A stretch of DNA of 64,000 bases from positions 15,158,565 through 15,222,564 of the forward strand of contig JAYESD010000005.1 in NCBI GenBank assembly GCA_036927565.1, read 5' to 3'. The DNA is from Tuctoria greenei (taxonomy: Eukaryota > Streptophyta > Magnoliopsida > Poales > Poaceae). How positions within the stretch are numbered: the stretch's first letter is position 1; each line of letters starts with the position of its first letter. Both the position numbers and the translations under genes were made by a program. Below are positions 1 through 12,274 of this stretch, one piece after another. The notes under the pieces were generated by a model. The model saw only the letters and a program-made list of their open reading frames with translations, searched no databases and had not been told where the DNA came from.

Positions 1-472
1 CTATTTCACTTCCTAGCACTTCCTATCATTTAATATACATCCCTTTGGTAAATCCAAATAATCTTTACACGATTTCCAATAAAATTTTCTTCTTATCATA
101 TCACAAGGGCGCGGCTCCCATAAAAAGAGTAGTCCCCCAACCCGGAGCGACTTTCTCATATTCCGAATTCAAGGGTTTCAATAAACTACCTGCGCCAGTT
201 CGTTTTGTCCTAGCTCTGGAACTATCTTCAACGGTTTGTGTCCCATGTAGATCGAACTTTTTATTCACTCGTGGGATCCAGGCGGTCCGGAGGGGGGCGG
301 GGGCGGGGATAAGCTTGTGAAGAAGCAAGCTTATTGCCCCCCAACCCCAAAAAACAAACCGACCCAGCAAGAATAAGTCGAAGATAAAAGAGCTCAGATT
401 CCAAATGAAGAAATGTAAACTCGAAAAGGATCCTTCTGATTCTCAAAGAATGAGGGGTAAGGGAAAACTTAT

Positions 473-535
473 GCGTCAGAGAAGGGAATCGGAGCTGTTT
501 TGATGCAGGGATCCCAACCTCACAACTTCATTTCT
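473..535 (+). repeat. Relic of a Ty3/Gypsy reverse transcriptase
   Basis: One frame reads ASEKGIGAVLMQGSQPHNF. This resembles the conserved Gypsy RT/RNase H junction block, usually of the form DAS-x-x-GIGAVLMQ. Only about 20 codons are recognisable and the first Asp is replaced by Tyr, so it is a dead fragment. The call rests on one motif, and a chance match cannot be fully excluded. Confidence 0.45.
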
Positions 536-555
536 GTCCAAATTGCAGGTTCTAT

Positions 556-619
556 TTTTACAGTACGTACTTTAAATTACACTGTGAAACAGTGTATCTA
601 GTATGTTTTACAGTGTGAC
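556..619. repeat. Dispersed repeat, copy 1 (partner near 41113)
   Basis: About 64 bp is shared with 41113-41177 in the same orientation, with roughly 10 percent differences. It includes TTTTACAGTACGTACT, a perfect inverted motif ACACTGTGAAACAGTGT, and a closing TTTACAGTGTG. The internal palindrome suggests the remains of a MITE or the subterminal region of a DNA transposon. No clear terminal inverted repeat or target duplication could be defined. Confidence 0.45.
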
Positions 620-722
620 ATTGCGGACGGTCTAATATGTTATGTACTACGTTGCCACAGAAATGAACCATAAGAGGACATGAATAAGTAGAAGACGACG
701 GTCGAAGCAAACGGGCTCCAAA

Positions 723-2188
723 TGAAAGCATCTAGGCCCCCATGAGGTATGGTTTCGGTGATTAATGGCAACCGTTGGATATTACTAATGGGTTTGTATA
801 TGCAAGGTCTCTCATATCACTCATCACACTTAATGAACTCTATATGTATATCATCTACTACTCATTGGATACAATTGGAGACCCCTCAACAAATTATTTT
901 ACAAGGTCAATCGATTTTTATGAAGAATAAAAGAAAAAGAACATATGCCAAATTTATTCCATCGAAATTGACAGCGCTCAAGACTTGGTCATCATCAGAA
1001 GAATATTTCAAACCAATGTCTAAGAGGTCACTCGAACAAATTCCAAAACAATAACTTAGAACAACTCGAAGCAGACAAAATCAACTCACCGGATAAACCG
1101 ATGTATCCAGAAAACACTACATCGGTCGAGTTGGCTCAACGGCAGAAAAAGACCTCAGACTTGAGTACACACTGGATCGTCCGATGATGAAGCAAGTGTT
1201 ACATCGGTCTATCACTCCAGTAAGCAATTTCCCTGGACCAAGTGTAACACTGGATCATCCGATGTAAAATTATAACACATCGGCCAATCACTCCAGTAAG
1301 CATTATTTCTGGACCAATTCTGGATGAAGTGTCACCGGATCATCCGATGATGAGGAAAGTGTTACATCGGTCAATCAACGGTCATATATGACACAGTGAC
1401 ATCAGCTAATTTGGATTCGACCGATGACAACTGAAGGGAGAACATCGGATCATCCGATGTTTGCAGAACAGTGATGTCAGCCTACTTTTCCAACGGCTAT
1501 TTCGTGGAAGCTGGCTATTTATACCCCTTCAACCAGTCAATTCGATAAGTCTTGATACCTAGAGCTACTCTACACATTACCAAGCATTCAAGACATTGAG
1601 CTATCACTTCTACATCATTTACACCACTTGTACACCAAGAGATAGGCTAGAACTTGCTAGAGATGATACTTGTGTGCTTCCATTCTTGGTGATTGGAGTC
1701 TCTAGTCTAGTGAGAGTTGTAAGGGAGTGTCTCTTGGTGATTGTATTCACTGTGTAACAGTCGGTGATTGGAGAGAGCCTTCTGGAGCTTGTCAAGTCAG
1801 TTGTGGAAGCCCGGAGGATCAAACTTGTACAAGGCTTGAGCTCCACCTTGCCGGGGTTGGCGAACGAATACTTTTAGTGAAGATCCCTGGTCTCGGTGAC
1901 TTGGGAGTGGCTATACCCTTTGGTGGGTGCCACAACGTGGATGTAGAAAGGTCTTGACGATCTTGTCGAACCACGGGATAAATCTCCGTGTCTTTGTGTC
2001 TCCTCGGGAGTTTGCACACTCTTTCTTCCCGTTACACTTATGCATTTCATATACCGCAAAATTACTTTTCACTTGAATGCATAGGTTGTTTGCATAGGGA
2101 ATTGGGCTTTTAGTAGTTAAGTTTTTATTGCTTTAATTTTTGAAAAGAAGTCCAATTCACCCCCCCTCTTGGGCATTCGATCCTTACA
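723..2188 (+). repeat. 5' LTR of the SIRE-type Copia element
   Basis: It runs from TGAAAGCATC to GATCCTTACA and is repeated at 12275-13742. A TATA-like box CTATTTATACC lies at 1515-1525. Upstream, at about 1090-1460, U3 carries a tandem array of roughly 75-bp degenerate units. The units alternate ACATCGGTC and GGATCATCCGATG motifs, which are inverted relative to each other. They resemble enhancer repeats, but this role is inferred. Confidence 0.93.
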
Positions 2189-2202
2189 ATTGGTATCAGA
2201 GC
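2189..2202 (+). promoter_or_regulatory. Primer-binding site (initiator tRNA-Met type)
   Basis: TGGTATCAGAGC follows the 5' LTR after two bases. It is the usual plant Copia primer site, complementary to the 3' end of initiator tRNA-Met. Confidence 0.9.
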
Positions 2203-2248
2203 AAGGTTGCTCATTGGATCATTCTCGTTTCACCGCTAGAGAGCTAAA

Positions 2249-5200
2249 ATGGCCATGATTGGGAGTTCGGTTCCCATCTTCGAGGGCAAGAACTTTGCCT
2301 ATTGGAAAGCACGCATGCGTGCTTATCTAGAGGCTATTGCTCCCGAGGTATGGGAAGCGACCCATGCGGGGTTTGGTGAGCATAACTATATAGGTGATCA
2401 AGTCAAGTGGGATGCAAAAGCTAGAAATGCTATTTATGAATGCATTAGTCAAGATGTGTTTGCTAGGATTGCTAGCAAAGAAAAGGCTTGAGAAATTTGG
2501 GCTTGCTTGATTGAAATTCATGAGGGTTCTTCTCGTGTTAAAGAACTAAAGTATCATATGCTTAAGGCCAAATATGATGAGTTCAAAATGCTACCTCATG
2601 AAAATGTCAATGAAATGTTTTCTCGCTTAAATGTGCTTATTGAGGAAATTAATGCTCTTGATATTGCTTCTCTTGGCAAGGAACTCATCAACCGCAAGAT
2701 TCTTATGCTTCTTCCTAAGTCAAAGTACAACATCATCAACTCCATGCTTCAAAAGGAATCTCTTGACCACATTGAAGTTTCAGAACTTATTAGAGAGATT
2801 CACGCTCATGAGATGAGTGTGTTTGGGATGATGGAGGAATCATCCTCAAAGACAATTGCTCTAAAGGCTTCCACCAAGAAAACAAATCACAAGAAAAAGA
2901 AAGTGGTTGAGCCTAGCTCAAGTGAAGAAGAGCAAGCATCAAGTGAAGATGGCGATGATGAGCTTGCATTGATGATGAGAAAATTCTCTCGCTTGAACTC
3001 CAAGATTTCCAAGAAGGGATACACCTTTGATCCCAAAAAGAAAGCATTTATACCAAGGAGAGATGACAACAAGACTTGCTATAATTGTGGTGATCAAGGT
3101 CACATCTCCTATGATTGTCCACAACCGGACAAAAGAAGAGAGAACCACAAGGGCAAGCATCGCAAGCTTGAGGATAGTGAGGATGATGAAGAAGAGGTCA
3201 AGCCTAAGCCAAGATTCTTTGGGAAGAAGAAGCATGACAAAGGCAAAAAGACAAAACTCTTTCCAAAGAAGAGAAAAGGCCCACAAAAAGTGTTCATGTG
3301 TGAGGCAAATGAATGGATCACCGACGAAGAATCTAGTGATGAAGAGAGTGAAGCGGAAGAAAAGAGCTTGGTCGACCTTGCCATTGCCAACAATGATGAT
3401 TCATCTCTTCGTCAACCTCCCATGTGCCTCATGGCAAAAGGTAACACCAAGGTATGTGATGACTCTAGCGATGATGAGCTTTCCCCCGATGACTTAGCTT
3501 CATTGATAAATGAATACCACACTATCATTAAAAGGGAAAAGAGTAAGGTCAAGGCTCTTGAAGAAGCTCGTGCTAAGCTTGAGAGTGCTAACCTCGATTT
3601 GCTTGACAAGTATGAAAGCATACTTAAGGAGCATGACACGCTCAAATCTCATGTCAAGCAAGTTGAGGAGGATAAGGATCAAATCAAGCTATATCATCAT
3701 GAGATTGAATTAGCACACCAAGCACTCTTGGGAAAGCACAATGAGTTAATCCAAGAGCATCAAGTACTTAACCTTGATTATGAAGTTCTTGATCAAGAAT
3801 TGAAAACTATAAAGAAAGAAACCCTTAATGATAAGATATCTATTACTTCTCATGCCACTAATGTCTTGCATAAGTCTTTGCCTTTTTGAAAGAGAATGCT
3901 AGGGAGAAGGATTTGTTGGAAGAAATTGAAAGTCCCCGCACTAGTGTGGCAAGACTATCTAAGGAAGAAGTCAAGCACAAAGAAATCATCTTCCAACAAG
4001 CAAGGGCTTCAACAAGAGAGGACAAGGATCCTTCCCGGTGCCTAACAAAGGAAAGGTGCCCTCACCGGAGCTTAGAACAAGCTTCATCAACGAAGTTGGT
4101 TCCTATTGCCAACATTGTGAGGTCACCGGTCACCATACAAGGGAGTGTCCTCTTCCTAACCAGCCTTCTCCAAAATTGCCTACTAACTACAAGTCTACAT
4201 TTAATGATCACTATTATCTCTTGAGTAAAGTATATGGCAAGGTGAAGGCAAGGTTCATTGGCAAGGACATGAAGGGCATGAAGGGGAAGCTCCCCAAGCA
4301 ACTTTGGGTCCCAAAAACACTTGTATCACACATACAAGGACCTAAGTTAGCTTGGGTGCCTAAAGTCAAAAATTGAATTCATGTGTGTAGGTGAACTACA
4401 AAGCCGGAGGAAAGCATTGGGTACTCGATAGCGGGTGCACTCAACACATGACTGGCAACAACGGTATGTTCACCTCCATAGAGAACCCCGGCAATCATGA
4501 ACAAGTCACCTTTGGTGATAACTCTAAGGGGAAGGTAATTGGGTTGGGTAAGATTGCAATTTCAAATGATTTATCTATATCCAATGTATTGTATGTTAAG
4601 TCACTTAGTTTCAATTTGCTTTCTATTGCACAATTATGTGATCTTGGACTAACGTGCACCTTTAGCAAGAATGATGTTGTTGTGACTAGTGAAACGACCA
4701 AAGAACTAATCTTCAAAGGATTTCAGCATGGACATCTCTACTTAGTAGACTTCTCCAACAAGGATGCTAGCTTGACCACTTGTCTTTTCACCAAGACGAG
4801 TTTGCGTTGGCTATGGCATCGACACATAGCTCACATTGGAATGAGCAAGCTCAATAAGTCATTCAAGATCGGAATGGTGACCAGCGTGAAGGATCTCACA
4901 TTTGAGAAGAACAAGCTTTGTAGCGCTTGTCAAGCTGGGAAACAAGTTGCTTCACACCACCCGATGAAGATAATGGTGTCAACCTCCAAGCCACTTGAGT
5001 TGCTCCACATGGACCTCTTCGGACTGTCCACATATCAAAGTCTTGGTGATAATCTCTATTGTCTTGTTATAGTTGATGACTACTCTCGCTATGCTTAGAC
5101 TTTGTTTCTAGGTGACAATAGTGAAACTCCGGAAGTATTCAAGACCTTCGCTAACTGTGCTCAAAGGGAATTTCAACTTCCCATCATCAAGGTCCGGAGT

Positions 5201-7644
5201 GACAACGGCACCGAATTCAAGAACTACAACATTGGGGAGTGGTGTGATCGTGAAGGCGTGAAGCATGAATTTTCAGCCACATACACTCCTCAACAAAATG
5301 GTGTCGTTGAAAGGAAGAACAAGACTCTCATCACTCTTGCACGAGCAATGCTTGATGAATATGGCACGTCCAAGAAGTTTTGGGCCGAAGCAATCAACAC
5401 GGCGTGCCATGCCGCAAATCGGTTCTACCTACATCGACTACTTCAAAAGACCCCGTACGAACTTCTCATTGGGAGAAAGCCCAACATCTCCTATTTCCGG
5501 GTCTTCGGGTGCAAGTGCTACATCTACCGCAAGAAAAGGCTCGGTAAGTTTGAAAGAAGATGTGATGTTGGTATCTTTCTTGATTATGCATCAAACTCAA
5601 AAGCATATCGAGTATTCAACCAAACCTTCAGATTAGTTGAGGAAAGTTGTGATGTTGAGTTTGATGAAACTAATGACTCCCAAGAGGAGAGTTTTGGCCA
5701 TGATGAAATAGATGATGAGCCTCTACGAGAAGCTATGAAGAACATGACCATTGGAGACATCAAGCCTAAAGTTGAGGAGAGCCATGATCAAGGGGGAGCT
5801 TCAAGTTCCAACATCAACACATCTATGGCACCTCAAGTTGATGAAGAAGAGAAAGATGATCCATTGCCGACACAAGATTCACAAGCCACACAACATCAAG
5901 AAGAAGAACAAGTCCATGATCAAGTCCAACCACAAGAAGAGCAACACGCATCACCACCGCCAAGTGCTTCACGACCACTTATGAGGCATGGACGCATCTC
6001 CAAGGCGCATCCGATTGACCAAATTATCGGAAGTCTGTCAAGGGGAGTAAGTACACGTTCTCGCCATTTCACTACGTTTTGTAAGCACTACTCGTTTGTT
6101 TCATGTGTAGAACCCACTCACATCGAGGAAGCACTCCAAGATCCAAATTGGGTAATGGCCATGCAAGAATAACTCAACAACATCATCCGCAATGAAGTTT
6201 GGGTGTTGGAGGAGCGACCCAAGGACAAGAATGTCATCGGAACAAAGTGGGTGTACTGCAACAAACAAGACGAGAACGGTGTTGTGATCCTCAACAAGGC
6301 AAGACTTGTGGCCAAGGGTTTCTCGCAAGTTGAAGGACTAGACTTTGGAGAAACATTTGCTCCGGTCGCTCGACTAGAAGCTATCCGTATACTTCTTGCT
6401 TTTGCATCACATCATAACATAGAGCTTTATCAAATGGATGTGAAAAGTGCCTTTCTTAATGGTTATATTAACGAGCTTGTTTACGTTGAACAACCTCCCA
6501 GGTTCGAAAATCCGAGGAATCCTAATCATGTGTTTAGGTTGCACAAGGCGCTCTACGGGCTCAAGCAAGCACCTAGAGCGTGGTATGAACGACTACGGGA
6601 TTTCTTGATCATGCAAGGATTCAAGATCGGGAGGATGGACACTACACTCTTCACCAAAGACATCAATGGAGAACTATTAGTTTGTCAAATTTATGTCAAT
6701 GATATTATTTTTGGTTCAACTAACGAAGCTCTTAGCCATGAGTTTGGCAAAATGATGTCTAGTGAATTCGAGATGTCGATGATTGGAGAGCTCAACTTCT
6801 TCCTTGGATTTCAAATCAAGCAACTTCGAGAGGAGACCTTCATCTATCAAGAAAAATATACCAAGGACCTCTCGAAGAAATTTGAGATGGGAGATTGTAG
6901 CTCAAGAAGCACTCCAATGACAACAAATTGTCATCTCGACGCGAATAAGGACAGTAAACCTGTTGACCAATCTAATTACCATTCCATGATTGGTTCATTG
7001 CTTTATCTTACCGCATCTAGGCCCGATATCATGTTTAGTGTATGCTTGTGTGCTCGCTTTCAAGCGGCACCTAAAGAATCGCATCGGAAGACGGTCTTTA
7101 GGATACTTCGGTATCTCAAGCATACCCCTAGTGTAGGCCTGTGGTACCCCAAAGGTGCTAAATTCCATCTCTTGGGTTACTCGGATTCGGACTTTGTCGG
7201 ATGCCATGTGGATCGCAAGAGTACGTCCGGAGGGTGCCACTTGCTTGTGCGTTCCCTAGTATCTTGGTCTAGCAAGAAGCAAAACTCCGTTGCTTTGTCC
7301 ACTGCGGAAGCGGAATATATAGAGGCCGGTGCATGTTGTGCCCAAATCCTTTATATGAAGCAAACCGTTTGGACTTTGATGTTAAACTTGGTTGTGTGAC
7401 TCTCCTTTGTGACAATGAAAGTGCGGTTAAGATTGCTAAAAACCCCGTTCAAAACTCCCGCACTAAGCACATTGATATTCACCATCATTTCTTGCGGGAC
7501 CATGAAGCTAAGGGAGACATCTCCTTGTGAGATGTTAGGTCCGAAAAACAATTGGCGGATATCTTCACTAAACCACTTGATGAGAAAACCTTTTCTAGAC
7601 TAAGGAGTGAATTAAATGTGCTAGATGCATCAAACGTCATGTAA
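2249..7644 (+). pseudogene. Decayed gag-pol polyprotein of the SIRE-type Copia element
   Basis: The reading starts at ATG 2249 (MAMIGSSVPIFEG). Gag runs to about 4376. It has a CCHC knuckle CYNCGDQGHISYDCP near 3078-3122, Lys/Glu-rich and coiled-coil stretches, and a second knuckle CQHCEVTGHHTRECP near 4109-4150. Pol follows: protease (LDSGCTQHM, about 4424), the integrase HHCC region and core (4820-5450), RT (about 6200-6960) and RNase H ending at TAA 7642. Breaks seen: in-frame stops at 2489 (TGA), 5096 (TAG), 6170 (TAA) and 7528 (TGA), with frame changes near 3889, 4020, 4380 and 7370. The RT catalytic motif reads YVND instead of YVDD (AAT at 6698-6700), so RT would be inactive even without the stops. 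Confidence 0.92.
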
Positions 7645-8923
7645 GTTGCCATGGTCATGTAAGAATGCATCACATATAGGTCCTGTCTAACTTTCAAAGG
7701 ATAGGGGCGAGCAAAGGTTAGCTTGGGATGGAGATTCTTTTGGGTTTCCCCAAGACTTGGAGAGTGGCTCTCCCTGAAGAAGCCTTTGAGAGGTTCAAAT
7801 TTGGCAAGATAGATTTAATTTATGTCTTGCATGATGCCTACCATATAGACTTGCACTCATGTTTAATTTCCTGCATTAAATTGTTTGGCATTGCATACGG
7901 TAGATTGTCACAAAGGGGAACCCACCTCATGAGAAAGAGACCTGTTTGAAATGCAATATCTTAACTCATATGATGTGGAAAGAACAAAGTGTTAGGTGCG
8001 TTAATGCCTAAAGGAACATGCTTTAAAGAGATAGAAGTCTTCATCCTCTAGCTCACAAAGCATGGGCCTTACATTTTATTTGGATTTCTTCCTTGATTTT
8101 TCGGTTTTCTATTTGCTTTAGGGCCTAGCCAAGTTATTGGCAACTAGTCTTTTTGAGGGGTTATGGGTTGCCCAAAAAAGTCCTAAGACATGTGTTTCTC
8201 TTTGTTTGTTTGTTTGAGTCAAAGGACATATATGGGATGTTGTTGATCTTTTGTAGTCATCGGATTGTCCGATGCTTAGGGCAGAGCCATCATTGGATCA
8301 GTTTGTGCCTTTGTGCAAGGGTCAGCTCAGTCAGAAAGTCAAATCAACTGATGAGTTCATTCTGAGAAACATCGGTGCATTCGATGTTCACATTTCTGGA
8401 GTTGTGCTGAATTCAACCAATGATAATCCTTTCAATGTAGGAGCATCTGATGTCGAAGGTGCCTCTGGAATAACCTTACTGTACCATTCGACCGATGCAC
8501 CTCTCATCTGATATCGGTTCATCTGATGTTAAAATTTGAGCTAGGGTTCGGGCCCCACCTATTTAGCGCGCCCCTTCACTTCTCTTTCTCTCTCCCCGAC
8601 GCCGCCGCTCCGTGCCATCCTCTCTACTGCCGCCGCTCCATGCGCTCGCCCTGTCGCCGCCCTCCGACCGCCGCCGCCCTCCGGCCGCCACCGCCGCTCA
8701 GAGCTGCCGCCCCTTCACTGCCGTTGCCCTTCACCGCCGCCGCACCACCGCCGCCGCACTAAGCGTCGCCGCCACCCTGCGCCACCGCTCGTCGCCCACC
8801 ACTCCACGCGCCCAGCCGCCGCTAGGGTTCGCCCGGCCACGTCGTTCTTTGCATCGCTGTCTCGTGTGACTGGCTTCGTTGTCCTGCGATCTCATCATCG
8901 TCGTCGCCACTCATCTCCTAGAG
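7645..8923 (+). promoter_or_regulatory. Spacer with possible internal promoter before the env-like ORF
   Basis: No coding domain is seen. At 8257-8530 the spacer repeats the CATCGG / CCGATG motifs found in the U3 enhancer-like array of this element's LTR (for example 8257-8275, 8369-8390 and 8484-8530). Next come a TATA-like CTATTTAGC near 8559, a CT-rich leader (about 8575-8600) and a GC-rich Pro/Ala/Arg-coding stretch up to the ATG at 8924. The arrangement looks like a second promoter for the third ORF. This is inference from motif order only. Confidence 0.4.
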
Positions 8924-11092
8924 ATGGGCTGTGACAAGAAAGGCAAGGGCAAGGCTATTGAGGAGCCGGCAGCTAAGAAGCAGAAGCTGTCGAAGGAGGA
9001 GAAGAAAGCTTTGATGGCCGCTCGCGCCGCTGAGGAGCGAGAGCGTGGCCGAGGAGGATCGCTGAGGATCTGGGAGGCCCGACAGAGGCAGCCTCCGGTG
9101 CCTGAGGAGCCAAAGGAGACTGAGGAGCCTGAAGTGCCGCTTGTTCGCCGGCGCTCAGTCAGGACCCGTGGAGGTCATCCAGCTACAGCCCCGAGACAGA
9201 GACCCTCTGCAGCTGAGCTTCGGGGGGACAGGGCGGCCCAGAGAGCCGTCTATGAGATGGACACCAATGTATGGGTTGGTGAATTTGTCCGCCTGACCGA
9301 CTACAGGAAGTTGAAGGCAAAGCAGCTCAGGAAGCTTAGATGGAGTATTCTGCTTGAGGAGTGGTTCCCATAGCCCAGAGAGCCATTTGTGGACAGCCGC
9401 TTCTGGACCCTGACATAGGCGTCGCTGTATGAGACTTACAGACGTCGGGGCCATAAGCTCTTCCAGCATAACTTTCTTGACTGGGATCAGCTCGCACTTG
9501 CAGCCGGGACGGAGATTCGCCCTTACTTTGAGAGGTACAGAGGTCTAGTGGAGTTGATGTCTTACCAGCGGGGTGCCTTCATGGAGGATTGGGTCCGAGT
9601 GTTCTACGCCTCACTCTACGTTTCAGAGGGCCGTAGATCCATTGACTTCATGTTTATGGGCCAGCATCAACATCTGACCAGACAAACCTTGGGACAGCTA
9701 CTAGGCGTGGATCTCCATGACACATGCCTACATGAGTTGGTGTATGGACAGGCTGACCCATCGAGGAGGCCGCTCACTGGAGGTGTGGCACCACCTTTTG
9801 AGGATATTTGGTCACTGTTCGCTCAGCCCTTCTCACCTGACCAGCCGAGGGTACCAGCTCTACTCTCTCCAGCTGCGCGCACTGTGCACCTTACCTTGCA
9901 CCGCACACTTCTACCCAGGTCCGAATACCTTGAGGGATTTACCAGTCTGCAGCAGACCCTCCTATTCTATGTCATGAATGGGATGGAGTTCGACATCGTG
10001 GATATCCTTATATGTGAGATGGAGGACATCATTACCGATGGAGTTGGGATGATGAGGCAGCTTGTGTTTGGCCACTGGATCAATCACTTGCTCTACATGT
10101 TGGCTCCAGAGGGATCAGCCGTGCGTGACAGTCTCACCGACGAGAGCGTCACTAGGTTCGGACACTACCATGCTCCAGCTCCTGGAGACCGTCGTCTTGT
10201 CCGTCCAGTTGAGTGACAGGTCTGAGCTCAACTCTCAGAGGAAGACTGGTCAGACCTGGAGAAGGAAGATGAGATCCTAGCACAGGCTAAGGCTCAGGGA
10301 GGGGATCTACAGCACATTTGGTCAGAGAGTGACACTAGTGACAGTGTCGAGGAGTACTTCTCACCTCCTCCCTCACCCAGGCAGCACGACGCGGAGGCTG
10401 GAGGCTCGACTGTACCACCTCCTACTCCACCTCCGGTGTCCGAGGCACAGGTCACTCAGCCGTCTGAGCTTACCTCTCTTCTACAGCAGATGGTCGAGCA
10501 ACAGCGACTGGATCGGCTTGCAGCTGAGCAGGCCAGAGCTGAGCAGGCTGCGCGTCTCTTGGAGCTCCAGCAGCAGCAGTAGGAGATGCAGCGCTAGATA
10601 GCCCGCAAGAGGCGAGAGGACACTGACAGGCTCACTAGACTAATTGATCAGATGCATCAGCGTTCTCTTAACCAGCAGCAGCAGATGCAGCAGGCCATGA
10701 TGGGCATCCTGGGGTTGATCACCAACCTCTACACTCAGACCGGGATTGCCCTACCCTCTCAGCTTCCGGGTCTAGCTCCAGGTCTGCCTGTCCTGGCACC
10801 AGTTTCAGCTCCAGTGTCGACCACGCCCATACCGACGATCAGCATGTCACCGCTGCTTGCTCCAGGCGCACCCATTCATTCTCCCTTGCCGACTTCCACA
10901 CTCTTCCAGTAGACTCCGGCCTCTGTTGTCAGTGCCCCGCTACCAGCAGTCCAGACTCAGCAGGCACCGACAGCAGCTCCCGCAGCACCTGTCTCCTCCA
11001 CCCCAGCCTCAACAGTAGCAGGGAGCAGCTCCGACGACAGAACCCCCGACGGCAACCAGTTCGTCATCGCCCCGAGCACTCAGGGTCCTTAG
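8924..11092 (+). pseudogene. Env-like / third ORF of the SIRE-type element, stop-riddled
   Basis: One frame is readable from ATG 8924 (MGCDKKGKGKAIEEPAAKKQ) to TAG 11090, about 723 codons, without a frameshift. It begins with a Lys-rich basic segment. A conserved-looking globular middle part follows (about 9240-10200, including WVGEFVRLTDYRKL and DFMFMGQHQHLTRQTLGQLLG). A Glu/Gln-rich predicted coiled coil (10440-10720) and a Pro/Ser/Thr-rich tail complete it. Seven in-frame stops interrupt it: TAG at 9371, 9416, 10580, 10595 and 10910, TGA at 10214 and 10223. Its position after pol and its coiled-coil plus Pro-rich make-up match the env-like ORF of SIRE/Maximus elements. No obvious transmembrane segment is visible, so an envelope role is only by analogy. 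Confidence 0.75.
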
Positions 11093-11233
11093 GTGCTCAG
11101 CTTCCCTTTTTGGTGTCTTGATGCCAAAGGGGGAGAAGAGTCAGGGGGAGGGATAGCTTTGTCCTAGGGGGAGTCCTAGTTGTAGAGGGAGTATATCTTT
11201 TTGGGAGCTTTTGTATTTTGGGAGTTTTGCTAC

Positions 11234-12079
11234 TGTCGACTGTTGGAGTCGGCAGATCTCCTGACACTGCTAAAGTGTTGAAGGAGTTTGTGGTTCGGTG
11301 TGGGGGCGCGGAGACTCAAGAAGGTGAATTGTGATTTAACACAGGAGACACAAGGATCTACGTGGTTCGGGCCGCCTGAGCGTAATACCCTACTCCACGG
11401 GTGTGTTGGTGTTGTATTAGCTTATCACGTATGATTGCTTGTCAACGTCTGTGAACGTCCGTGAACGTCTCCGAGTGTATCGTCGGCCTGTCCTTTTATA
11501 GTACAAGGACAGGCCGTTACAAGCTAGCCTGGCCCGACATGTGGCCCCGGCGGTTACTAGTATTGATACACAATTAATTATTGTTAATGATCCTGTAACG
11601 GGCTCCCACAGTGCCGTTACTAGTGTTAAGATTGTCCGTTTAAGTGTCATTAATATGGCATTAATGACATTTAATCGGGTCTTGAAGTCCTTGGCTCTCC
11701 TTTGAAGATCCGGAGCCGTTACGAGGTCTTCCGGAGGTTAGAGGCTGTCAGCTCCGACGTTTGGACATGTGGCAGCTCCGGAGCTTGCTGTGGGAAGCAG
11801 GTAGCTCCGGGGCTATCTGACACGTGTCAGGTCCGGAGCTTCTCTCGGTCAGGGGTTAAGTCCGGAGGTGCCATTTCGGTACCTGGCCCGGAGCTTCCCC
11901 CTTGTGGGCGGTAGCTCTGGTTTGGCAGTACACGTGGTGACCTAGGGATTAACCATGTTGGAGAAGCAGGTCCGGTCATGTCTGACAAGTGGGCCTCTGA
12001 GGGTCTTCAATCCAAGTAGACGGCCTTCCCTCGAGATCTTTGTAACCTCAGGGTGTGTACGGTTTTTAGGGTACCGACA
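11234..12079 (-). mobile_element. Solo LTR of the RIRE2-like Gypsy family
   Basis: An 846-bp segment bounded by TGTCGACT and TACCGACA matches the LTRs at 24307-25169 and 36413-37275 along its length, with visible divergence. It has a perfect 5-bp duplication GCTAC at 11229-11233 and 12080-12084. No internal Gypsy sequence is present, so it arose by LTR-LTR recombination. On the minus strand it carries the family's CTATAAAAGG box (complement of 11493-11501). It is nested in the Copia element after the env-like ORF, so it is younger than that insertion. Confidence 0.93.
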
Positions 12080-12260
12080 GCTACTCTCTTGCTATTCTTT
12101 GAGTATTTGTGTGCCTCTTAATTGTCTCATATGTTATTGATCGTTTTTGAGCCTTCGAGTTTCGTGTGCTGGATTTTGTACTTATTGAAAATTCTTTCTG
12201 AGTATCGTATTCTTAATTTCATTACTATTATGCTTCACTTTTTGTGTTGTCATCAATCAC

Positions 12261-12274
12261 CAAAAAGGGGAAGA
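12261..12274 (+). promoter_or_regulatory. Polypurine tract of the SIRE-type element
   Basis: AAAAAGGGGAAGA lies directly before the 3' LTR (TGAAAGC at 12275). It is the expected plus-strand primer for reverse transcription. Confidence 0.85.

Larger units (their letters stand above)
1..717. other. Flank left of the first Copia element; no gene called
   Basis: No convincing gene is present. The short ORFs on both strands around 45-446 have no recognisable domain. The stretch contains a purine-rich and G-rich block near 285-310, a short Ty3-like reverse transcriptase remnant (listed separately) and one copy of a short dispersed repeat (listed separately). It is the original target locus of the Copia insertion. 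It continues directly into 13748 onwards once the element and one copy of its duplicated target are removed. Confidence 0.6.

Noticed and set aside
1..470. Possible organelle-derived (mitochondrial) insertion near the left edge
   Set aside because: The base composition and some words looked organelle-like, but no organelle gene could be recognised on either strand. A search against plant mitochondrial genomes would decide.
8526..8869. Pro/Ala/Arg-rich small ORFs before the env-like ORF
   Set aside because: Low-complexity CCG repeats in a probable leader; no start context or domain.
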